Shown here piece by piece: positions 1 through 5,183 of a DNA stretch of 8,383 nucleotides. Within the stretch, counting starts at the first letter, position 1. Each line of letters begins with the position of its first letter. The notes below the pieces were generated by a model. The model made no database searches and had not been told where the DNA came from. It saw only the letters and a list, made by a program, of their open reading frames with translations. Source of the stretch: an uncultured Eubacteriales bacterium (GTDB taxonomy: Bacteria > Bacillota > Clostridia > Oscillospirales > Acutalibacteraceae); the NCBI GenBank assembly GCA_934457095.1, contig CAKSHJ010000019.1:1-8383 (forward strand). The letters are read 5' to 3'. The position numbers and the translations under genes are program-made.

Positions 1-15
1 GATTTTGCGGGTATA

Positions 16-44
16 TTGTCTTTTTTTGTAAAATTGTGTAATAT
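16..44 (+). promoter_or_regulatory. Possible promoter of the integrase gene
   Basis: A TTGTCT hexamer (16-21) and a TAATAT hexamer (39-44) are separated by 17 bases and lie about 30 bases before the integrase start. Each matches the sigma-70/sigma-A consensus at four of six positions. The region is very AT-rich, so a chance match is possible. A ribosome binding site (AGGGGAG, about 62-68) follows just before the start codon. Confidence 0.4.
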
Positions 45-74
45 GGGGCTATTAACTTAAAAGGGGAGAAGAAT

Positions 75-1088
75 ATGGAACAATATTTATTCTGTGATTG
101 GTCGGAAAAATTTTTGCTTTATAAGCAAAACAAAGTGTCGGCCGGTCACTATAAAAGCCTATCAACAGCAGCAGCGCATGCAAATGACTTTTTTGGTAAT
201 CGAAAGCTGTGCGAAATTACAGCCCATGACATTGATAATATGATGTATTCGCCGGATTTGCTGAATTATCGTACAGGAAAACCGCTATCGCGCAAGTCTA
301 TCAAAAATGTGCGTGACGTAATCGCCGCGATATTTGATTTTGCCGCAGAAGATGTACCAAATATATGTCTCAAAAATCCGGCAAAGGGCAGGAGGGTGCC
401 AACAGACGCGCTGGTGAGTAAAAGAGAAGCAATACCGCTACCGTTACAGCAGTTATTAGTTGCCAATAGCTATCATGGTATGCACCTTGCCAGTATGATT
501 ATGTTGCTATGTGGTTTGCGCCGCGGTGAGCTAATACCCCTTTTATGGACAGATATTGATTTTGAAAATCGTCTTTTGTCTGTTAGTAAAACCGTTGTCG
601 AGAAAGGCCGTAGTTTTATTGTCAAGATCGGTCGCGCAAAAACAGCAAGTAGTTTGCGCAAAATACCAATTCCTGCTGTATTGCTTGCATTATTAAAAGA
701 AAAACTCAGTAGCGCAGTAAGTCCATACATTTGTCCTGATGAAAAAGGGGAGATACACACACCTGCTACGTGGCATCGTGATTGGAAAACCTATAATCTA
801 TACTTACAAAATCAGTACAAAGTACAGATTGTCGGTATGCCACAAATACCTGCCGGTGCAAACATTATCCACATCACTCCACATCAGCTCCGGCATACTT
901 ACGCAACGATATTATTTAACGCCGGTGTAGATGTGCTTTCAGCCGCCAAATTTTTGGGTCACAAAAACCCGGAAACCACGATTAAAATTTATACACACCT
1001 CCAGAGGGAGAAAGAAGTCAATGTGGTGAGTCTGTATAATGCGTATGTAAGCAAAATATTAGCTACATTTAGTGGTGTGAGCTTGTAG
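75..1088 (+). CDS. int: Tyrosine recombinase / integrase
   Basis: This is a site-specific recombinase of the phage-integrase (tyrosine recombinase) family, which cuts and rejoins DNA at att sites through a phosphotyrosine intermediate. The N-terminal part (about residues 1-105) resembles a SAM-like core-binding domain, and the catalytic domain follows from about 120. The catalytic set appears complete: Arg149 (in CGLRRGEL), Lys189 in the beta-hairpin region, His270 and Arg273 (in TPHQLRHTYAT), His296 (in LGHKNPETT) and nucleophile Tyr306 (in KIYTHL). The length of 337 residues is somewhat short but normal for compact integrases; an extended arm-binding N-terminal domain is not obvious. The start is ATG 75, supported by AGGGGAG a few bases upstream. 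The stop codon ends at base 1088, immediately before the tRNA-derived att core, so the gene probably stays intact on excision. Base composition looks more AT-rich than the genes to the right, in keeping with a mobile origin. Confidence 0.95.
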   Translation: MEQYLFCDWSEKFLLYKQNKVSAGHYKSLSTAAAHANDFFGNRKLCEITAHDIDNMMYSPDLLNYRTGKPLSRKSIKNVRDVIAAIFDFAAEDVPNICLKNPAKGRRVPTDALVSKREAIPLPLQQLLVANSYHGMHLASMIMLLCGLRRGELIPLLWTDIDFENRLLSVSKTVVEKGRSFIVKIGRAKTASSLRKIPIPAVLLALLKEKLSSAVSPYICPDEKGEIHTPATWHRDWKTYNLYLQNQYKVQIVGMPQIPAGANIIHITPHQLRHTYATILFNAGVDVLSAAKFLGHKNPETTIKIYTHLQREKEVNVVSLYNAYVSKILATFSGVSL

Positions 1089-1114
1089 TGGTTCGAGTCC
1101 AACTTGAGGAGCCA
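1089..1114 (+). other. attR: Attachment site: 3' end of tRNA-Asn gene
   Basis: The bases contain a T-loop (TTCGAGT, 1092-1098), a T-stem 3' strand (CCAAC, 1099-1103), an acceptor 3' strand (TTGAGGA, 1104-1110), discriminator G1111 and an encoded CCA (1112-1114). The acceptor strand would pair with TCCTCAA, the usual 5' end of bacterial tRNA-Asn, and the GAGGAGCCA ending also fits tRNA-Asn. On the 5' side the T-stem should read GTTGG but reads AGTGG at 1087-1091, so homology stops at about base 1089. The tRNA body is missing, so this is a duplicated 3' end and not a functional tRNA. The attR label assumes the intact tRNA lies to the left. Confidence 0.75.
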
Positions 1115-1176
1115 CTTTGGAGTCTGGATGTGTGTTACATTTGGGCTTTTTCATTTTTACACACGCTTATTCCTGC

Positions 1177-1201
1177 AAAAAAAGCGCCTCACATGAGGCG
1201 C
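1177..1201 (-). terminator. Intrinsic terminator of the lipoprotein gene
   Basis: On the minus strand a 7-bp GC-rich stem (GCGCCTC with GAGGCGC, 1184-1190 and 1195-1201) with a four-base loop is followed by seven T residues (1183-1177). It lies 24 bases past the stop codon of the minus-strand lipoprotein gene. This is a textbook rho-independent terminator in that direction. Confidence 0.85.
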
Positions 1202-1225
1202 CGCTTGGGGGGTATTTATAATGGC

Positions 1226-1891
1226 TTAACCCTGTGCATTTTGGTTGCTTAAATATTCCCACATGTTTGGGCTGTATGCTTGCTCTACCGGAATTGTTAT
1301 TCCTAAGTCGCTGAAAGTCAGCGGAGCTCCGGTTTCGTCTCGGTAAAATATTTTTAGTTCGGGTTCGCCCATGCTTTCTTGGGCGAATACGGTTTGCAAC
1401 GTTTTTTGTACGCTGTCTAAAATATTTTGGAAAAGTTGCTGTTTATTCTCGGTTGCAAATTCCGCTTTTGCAGAGGCATTACCGGTAAATAGTGTGCCGC
1501 TTTTTGCAAAGGATATGATATATCCGCCCCTGCCCGACGTGGTTACCTCGGTAACGGGTAATTTCCAACCTGAGGTTTCGGCAATGGCTGCAATTACCGC
1601 TTCGGGAGTTGGGGCCGCGGAAAAGGGATAGGCGTATGTTTTAAAATTGCCGTTGGTGCCGATGTATAACGATATGGTTTCGTTCTTTTCTTCGGGTTGA
1701 GTATTTGACAATGTGTTAGAGGGAGTGGCGCTTTCTGGTTCGGAGGTTTCTTGATTTTGCACGGCGCTCTCTGCGGCGCTTGCCGGCGTTGAGGAGGTTT
1801 GTTCCGTTTTTTCTCCCCACAGCGAACAGCCGGAGGTCGCGGTTAATATGAGCGCACAGACTGCCGCGCATAAAAAAACTTTTTTCTTCAA
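1226..1891 (-). CDS. Putative lipoprotein, possibly GerMN-like domain
   Basis: This is probably an exported lipoprotein of 221 residues. From the chosen start it has a short basic N-terminus (KKK), a hydrophobic stretch (residues 5-18) and a lipobox-like end TATSGC with Cys22 as the likely lipidated residue; the Thr at -3 is less usual than Leu. A Ser/Thr/Glu/Pro-rich linker (about 27-72) follows, then a folded domain from about 75. That domain opens with SLYIG and has a TPEAVIAAIAE helix, which loosely resembles the GerMN domain of Firmicute spore and envelope lipoproteins; this resemblance is weak. The start is TTG at 1891, because AAAAGGAG (1907-1900) lies 8 bases upstream and the signal peptide then begins correctly. 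The reading frame stays open to a TTG at 1942, but that would place a perfect TATAAT box inside the coding sequence. The exact function is unknown. Confidence 0.75.
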   Translation of the reverse strand: MKKKVFLCAAVCALILTATSGCSLWGEKTEQTSSTPASAAESAVQNQETSEPESATPSNTLSNTQPEEKNETISLYIGTNGNFKTYAYPFSAAPTPEAVIAAIAETSGWKLPVTEVTTSGRGGYIISFAKSGTLFTGNASAKAEFATENKQQLFQNILDSVQKTLQTVFAQESMGEPELKIFYRDETGAPLTFSDLGITIPVEQAYSPNMWEYLSNQNAQG

Positions 1892-1930
1892 AATAGTTGC
1901 TCCTTTTCTTATAAAAATTGCTTTTGTTCC

Positions 1931-1936
1931 ATTATA
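1931..1936 (-). promoter_or_regulatory. -10 box of the lipoprotein gene
   Basis: A perfect TATAAT on the minus strand lies about 24 bases before the AAAAGGAG ribosome binding site of the lipoprotein gene. No good -35 hexamer is seen 16-18 bases upstream. Its position supports the downstream TTG start at 1891. Confidence 0.5.
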
Positions 1937-1988
1937 GCTCAAATGCTTTTAAAATACCAGCCTATTTTTCAAAATAAACTGCGCGTAC

Positions 1989-2016
1989 TTGCAAATATCG
2001 CAAAATGTGGTATACT
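1989..2016 (+). promoter_or_regulatory. Promoter of the cysteine hydrolase gene
   Basis: TTGCAA (1989-1994) and TATACT (2011-2016) are separated by 16 bases, and the -10 is preceded directly by TGG, giving an extended -10 element. The promoter lies about 30 bases before the start codon, with GAGGGGAG (2029-2036) as the ribosome binding site. It is a good sigma-A-type promoter by eye. Confidence 0.65.
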
Positions 2017-2046
2017 TACACCAAAAAAGAGGGGAGAATGGTTTAA

Positions 2047-2592
2047 ATGAAAGCTATTTTTCATTCCAAAAGCGCCGTATTGGTCATAGATATGCTCAAC
2101 GATTTTGTAACAGGGGCGCTTGCTCAAAAGCATGTGGGGGAAATTGTTGTGCCGATACAGACGTTGCTCACAGTTGCGCGCAAAGCAAAGGTGCCTGTTT
2201 TTTACTGCAATGACAGTCACCGATTGGGCGTGGATACAGAGCTGAATTTGTGGGGGGATCATGCCATTGCGGGAACAACGGGCGCTCAGGTGATTGCTGC
2301 GTTGGCTCCTATGGAACAGGATTATGTGGTGCCAAAGCATTGTTACAGCGGCTTTTTTCAAACCGATTTGCATTTGACGCTTTCGGCTTTGGGGATTACC
2401 GACTTGATTTTAACGGGCTTGTATACGAATATTTGCGTGCGCCACACTGCTGCGGACGCCTTTTGTTGGGGATATCGGCTGCATATTCCGCGTAATTGTG
2501 TGAGCGCTTTTTCGCCGGAGGAGTTTCAGGCCGATTTGGCTTATTTGCAGACGGTATACGGCGCCGATACCGAGCCGTTTGAGACGGTATAA
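2047..2592 (+). CDS. Isochorismatase/nicotinamidase-family cysteine hydrolase
   Basis: This is a cytosolic hydrolase of the isochorismatase superfamily, whose members cleave amides or vinyl ethers using an Asp-Lys-Cys triad. The triad is visible as Asp15 (VIDMLNDF), Lys97 (VPKHCYSGFF) and Cys130 (TGLYTNICVRHTA), the last in the usual nucleophile-elbow setting. Asp56, His58 (NDSH) and His72 (WGDHAIAGTTG) match the metal-binding positions of nicotinamidase/pyrazinamidase (PncA) enzymes. Nicotinamide deamidation for NAD salvage is therefore a reasonable guess, but related families act on other substrates and I do not assign pncA. At 181 residues the length is typical. ATG 2047 has GAGGGGAG 10 bases upstream. 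The gene has its own promoter and converges on the PdxR-like regulator, with only 17 bases between stops and no obvious terminator there. Confidence 0.88.
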   Translation: MKAIFHSKSAVLVIDMLNDFVTGALAQKHVGEIVVPIQTLLTVARKAKVPVFYCNDSHRLGVDTELNLWGDHAIAGTTGAQVIAALAPMEQDYVVPKHCYSGFFQTDLHLTLSALGITDLILTGLYTNICVRHTAADAFCWGYRLHIPRNCVSAFSPEEFQADLAYLQTVYGADTEPFETV

Positions 2593-2609
2593 GGGCTTGG
2601 TGTGGTTTG

Positions 2610-4010
2610 CTATGTTTTGCGCCATGCCGCTGCTAAGGCGTAAGCGGCTTGCTCAAGCTGCTCCGGAGAATGGCGGGCAAAACCTAATAAAACCGTGCTT
2701 TTTTGGGGGAGCGTATTCTTTATGTAATATGGCGAAATTCCGTTTAAACAAATTTTTGCTTGCTTTGCATGGTCAATCAGTTCGGTTTCGCTCATTCCGT
2801 TTTTTATGTGTACCGGAATATGCAGACCCGCATTTGCTCCGAGTAGTTCAATACTTTCGGCAGGAAACGCGTTTTTTAAGGCGCAAACAAGCGCTTCTCG
2901 GCGTTTGCGGTAGGTGTTGCGGTTACGGTTGATATGACGCTCGAAATGGCCGCCGGTGATGAAACGGAATAAGGTATGTTGTTCGAACCGAGAAACCGTC
3001 GAGGCGTAATGAGAACATGTAGTGGAGTATTTTTCTAAAAGTGCTTTGGGCAACACCAAATATGCTATACGCACTGACCGTGCAATACTCCGCGAAAATG
3101 TGCCGATATAAGCTACTTTTCCTGCGGAGTCTATGCCTTGCAGCGACGGTATGGGCTTGCCGGTGTATTTTAATTCGCTGTCGTAATCGTCCTCTATGAT
3201 AAAACGATTGGGTGCGCTGTTTGCCCAATGAAGCAGCTCTATGCGCTTGCCGATTGGCATGACGACTCCTGTGGGGAATTGGTGCGAGGGCGTAATGTAT
3301 ACAAGGTTTGCTCCGCTTTTTTGTAAGGAGGAAATGTCGATACCTGTTTTGGTAACAGGTATTGGAATTACTGCCCTGCCGCAGTTTGTGACCGTTTGGT
3401 ATACTTTAGGGTAGCCGGGGGTTTCCATGGCGAAGGTGCTGTTGCGCTCAAATAGCACATTTAGTATCATAAGTAGGTATTCCATGCCTGCGCCTACCAG
3501 CACTTGTTCCGCAGTGCAATTCACCGCGCGGTATTTATGCAGATAGTCGGCAATTGCCTGTCGTAGACACAAGTCACCCTGCGGGTGTCCTGCATTTAGC
3601 AGGTTCGGTTGCTCATACATGACTTCCTTGGTCAGCTTTGCCCAGGTCGCAAACGGAAAGCTTTGGGCATCTGCAAAATTGGTAGACAAATTGTAACGCC
3701 ACGCGGGTTCGGGTGTGTGTGTGTTAGGAGCGCTCGGCGGCGGATGCAATTGCTTTGGAAGTAACGGTTTTTGTACCGGGTTTACATAAAAGCCGCTGCG
3801 CGCCACCGCACGCAAATAACCCTCTGTGACCAGCATTTGATAGGCGGTATCTACGGTGTTTTGGCTGACGCCTAAATGGTCCGACAGTGAACGCTTGGAG
3901 GGCATTTTTTCGTTTTCTTTGTATACGCCTTGCTCAATGTCCCGCGCCATAGACAGGTATAATTGGTAATAAAGCGGTTCCTTTTTATGATTGGTTCTAT
4001 TTTTGTTCAT
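2610..4010 (-). CDS. pdxR: MocR/PdxR-family transcriptional regulator lacking the PLP lysine
   Basis: The protein is a GntR-type winged-helix domain (about residues 12-76, with MPSKRSLSDHLGVSQNTV as the helix-turn-helix) fused to a fold-type I aminotransferase domain (about 105-460). That is the MocR architecture, and 466 residues is the usual length. PdxR members control vitamin B6 synthesis and often sit divergent to pdxS, as here, so pdxR is inferred from context. The effector domain keeps family landmarks: Tyr200 (TPGYP), Asp274 and Tyr276 (EDDYDSE, normally contacting the PLP ring) and Arg314. The residue that should form the Schiff base with PLP, lysine in GTFSK, is Arg307 (codon CGG at 3092-3090) in GTFSRSIARSVR. 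Its spacing of 33 from Asp274 equals that between Asp279 and Lys312 in B. subtilis GabR as I recall it. The start ATG at 4010 has GAGGAG 5 bases upstream. How it responds to PLP, if at all, is open. Confidence 0.9.
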   Translation of the reverse strand: MNKNRTNHKKEPLYYQLYLSMARDIEQGVYKENEKMPSKRSLSDHLGVSQNTVDTAYQMLVTEGYLRAVARSGFYVNPVQKPLLPKQLHPPPSAPNTHTPEPAWRYNLSTNFADAQSFPFATWAKLTKEVMYEQPNLLNAGHPQGDLCLRQAIADYLHKYRAVNCTAEQVLVGAGMEYLLMILNVLFERNSTFAMETPGYPKVYQTVTNCGRAVIPIPVTKTGIDISSLQKSGANLVYITPSHQFPTGVVMPIGKRIELLHWANSAPNRFIIEDDYDSELKYTGKPIPSLQGIDSAGKVAYIGTFSRSIARSVRIAYLVLPKALLEKYSTTCSHYASTVSRFEQHTLFRFITGGHFERHINRNRNTYRKRREALVCALKNAFPAESIELLGANAGLHIPVHIKNGMSETELIDHAKQAKICLNGISPYYIKNTLPQKSTVLLGFARHSPEQLEQAAYALAAAWRKT

Positions 4011-4021
4011 TTTTTCTCCTC

Positions 4022-4072
4022 AAACTGATACTATTAAAAATATTTAAACTGACTATTTAAATGGATTCAGTT
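4022..4072. promoter_or_regulatory. Repeated AACTGA boxes, likely PdxR operator
   Basis: AAACTGA occurs twice in the same orientation (4022-4028 and 4046-4052), each followed by a CTATT and an A-rich tail, with starts 24 bases apart. A third copy of the core lies inverted (TCAGTT, 4067-4072). MocR-family regulators usually bind direct repeats in the divergent intergenic region, so this is a plausible operator for the neighbouring PdxR-like protein. It also lies just upstream of that gene's own ribosome binding site (4021-4016), which would suit autoregulation. The sites are seen; binding is inferred. Confidence 0.5.
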
Positions 4073-4081
4073 ATTTGCTAT

Positions 4082-4087
4082 TATAAT
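4082..4087 (+). promoter_or_regulatory. pdxS -10 box with weak -35
   Basis: A perfect TATAAT lies 69 bases before the pdxS start codon. At the expected -35 position (4059-4064) the sequence is AAATGG, a poor match, and there is no TGn extension. A perfect -10 without a -35 suggests dependence on an activator. With transcription starting near 4094, the second AAACTGA box would be centred near -45 and the first near -69. Confidence 0.5.
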
Positions 4088-4155
4088 ACAACAAAATGCT
4101 TTTCGTTTGCAACAAAAATTTGCTTACAGTCTATTTGAAAAAGGAGTATAAACGT

Positions 4156-5034
4156 ATGAAACAGCAATTAGAAAAAAATATTAAGTTGACCGAGAGCTTT
4201 AAGGGCGGCGTGATCATGGATGTGACCGACGCCAAACAGGCTGAAATTGCACAGAAAGCCGGCGCCGTTGCCGTTATGGCGCTGGAACGCGTGCCGTCGG
4301 ATATTCGTAAACAGGGCGGTGTTGCTCGCATGAGCGACCCCAAAATGATTCAGGAGATTCAGGCGGCAGTTGATATTCCCGTGATGGCAAAAGCCAGAAT
4401 CGGACATATTGCGGAGGCCCGGATTTTAGAGGCGTTGGGTATTGATTATATTGATGAAAGTGAAGTGCTTACTCCGGCCGATGAGATGTTTCATATTAAC
4501 AAATTTGACTTTAAAACTCCGTTTGTGTGCGGTGCAAGGAATATTGGCGAGGCGCTTAGAAGAGTGGGCGAGGGTGCATGTATGATTCGTACCAAGGGCG
4601 AGGCCGGTACCGGTAATGTGGTAGAGGCTGTGCGCCATATGCGTACTATGATGGCCGCTATTCGCCGTTTGCAGAATATGCCCAAAGAGGAGTTGATGAC
4701 CTTTGCTAAGGATCATGACGCTCCGTTTGATTTGGTGCAGTATGTGGCCGAAAACGGTAAGCTGCCTGTGGTCAATTTTGCTGCGGGTGGTGTTGCAACT
4801 CCTGCCGACGCGGCGCTGATGATGCTGCTGGGCAGTGAGGGTGTATTTGTGGGCTCGGGTATTTTTAAGTCCGAGAACCCGGAGATCCGCGCAAAGGCCA
4901 TTGTGACTGCCGTTGCCAATTACAATAACCCGCAAATTTTGGCGGAGGTGAGCGCCGGTTTGGGCGAGGCTATGAGAGGTCTTGAGATTTCGGAGATTCC
5001 TCAGGAGAGCTTGTATGCCGGCCGCGGTTGGTAA
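4156..5034 (+). CDS. pdxS: Pyridoxal 5'-phosphate synthase subunit PdxS
   Basis: PdxS builds pyridoxal 5'-phosphate from ribose 5-phosphate, glyceraldehyde 3-phosphate and ammonia in the DXP-independent vitamin B6 pathway. The ammonia comes from glutamine through the partner glutaminase PdxT. The protein is a TIM barrel that forms dodecamers in the cytosol. Catalytic residues are all present: Asp22 (IMDVT), Lys79 (MAKARIGH) and Lys147 (RTKGEAGTG), matching Asp24, Lys81 and Lys149 of B. subtilis numbering. The phosphate-binding GSGIFKS and NFAAGGVATPADAA motifs are also intact. The length is 292 residues, as usual for the family. The frame is open upstream to an ATG at 4096, but ATG 4156 has AAGGAG (4141-4146) 9 bases upstream and gives the family N-terminus. 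The gene is divergent from the PdxR-like regulator and is followed by a terminator; pdxT, its usual neighbour, is absent here. Confidence 0.97.
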   Translation: MKQQLEKNIKLTESFKGGVIMDVTDAKQAEIAQKAGAVAVMALERVPSDIRKQGGVARMSDPKMIQEIQAAVDIPVMAKARIGHIAEARILEALGIDYIDESEVLTPADEMFHINKFDFKTPFVCGARNIGEALRRVGEGACMIRTKGEAGTGNVVEAVRHMRTMMAAIRRLQNMPKEELMTFAKDHDAPFDLVQYVAENGKLPVVNFAAGGVATPADAALMMLLGSEGVFVGSGIFKSENPEIRAKAIVTAVANYNNPQILAEVSAGLGEAMRGLEISEIPQESLYAGRGW

Positions 5035-5053
5035 GATTGAAATTACACGGAAA

Positions 5054-5079
5054 ACGGGCATGGTACTGCCTGTTTTTTT
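5054..5079 (+). terminator. Intrinsic terminator after pdxS
   Basis: A 7-bp stem with one G-T pair (ACGGGCA, 5054-5060, with TGCCTGT, 5067-5073) and a six-base loop runs into a T-run (5073-5079). It begins 19 bases after the pdxS stop codon, so pdxS is probably transcribed alone. Confidence 0.85.
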
Positions 5080-5118
5080 ATTTTGCCCGCATTTACCTGC
5101 AAAAATTTTATAAAACCT

Positions 5119-5148
5119 CTGTCATTTTGAACCGTCTTATGCTATAAT
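5119..5148 (+). promoter_or_regulatory. Promoter of proBA
   Basis: A perfect TATAAT (5143-5148) is preceded directly by TGC, giving an extended -10. CTGTCA (5119-5124) lies 18 bases upstream as a four-of-six -35. It is 35 bases before the proB start and downstream of the pdxS terminator, so proBA is an independent transcription unit. Confidence 0.65.
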
Positions 5149-5183
5149 AGCTACAATTCTATTGACAGGAGTGACACATTGAT

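Larger units (their letters stand above)
1..1114 (+). mobile_element. Right end of an element integrated in a tRNA-Asn gene
   Basis: This stretch consists of a tyrosine recombinase gene followed directly by a 3' fragment of a tRNA-Asn gene. Integrases of this family commonly insert elements into the 3' end of tRNA genes. This leaves a whole tRNA at one junction and a bare 3' fragment at the other. Here only the bare fragment is present and the integrase lies on its left, so the element extends leftwards beyond base 1 and ends at about 1114. The genes to the right look like ordinary chromosomal metabolism. The type of element (prophage, integrative conjugative element or satellite) cannot be told from the 1.1 kb visible. 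The left boundary given is only the window edge. Confidence 0.65.

Noticed and set aside
1088..1114. A functional tRNA gene
   Set aside because: Only the T-loop, the T-stem 3' strand and the acceptor 3' strand are present; upstream is integrase coding sequence with no D-arm or anticodon arm.
1115..1176. Terminator of the disrupted tRNA-Asn
   Set aside because: T-rich runs and a weak ATGT/ACAT pairing are present, but no stable GC-rich stem precedes a T-run on the plus strand.
2549..2591. Direct repeat AGACGGTATA at 2549-2558 and 2582-2591
   Set aside because: Two ten-base copies in and at the end of coding sequence with no further copies; most likely chance.
4096..4155. A 20-residue N-terminal extension of PdxS
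   Set aside because: The ATG at 4096 is only about 2 bases past the expected transcription start and has no ribosome binding site, while ATG 4156 has AAGGAG and gives the family N-terminus.
4011..4155. Riboswitch upstream of pdxS
   Set aside because: The likely leader is only about 60 bases and shows no strong structure or terminator/antiterminator pair; protein-based control by the divergent regulator explains the region better.
4426..5061. Long minus-strand reading frame opposite pdxS
   Set aside because: It is a shadow of the well-conserved pdxS frame, with no ribosome binding site or recognisable protein features; similar shadows opposite proA and proB were also dismissed.
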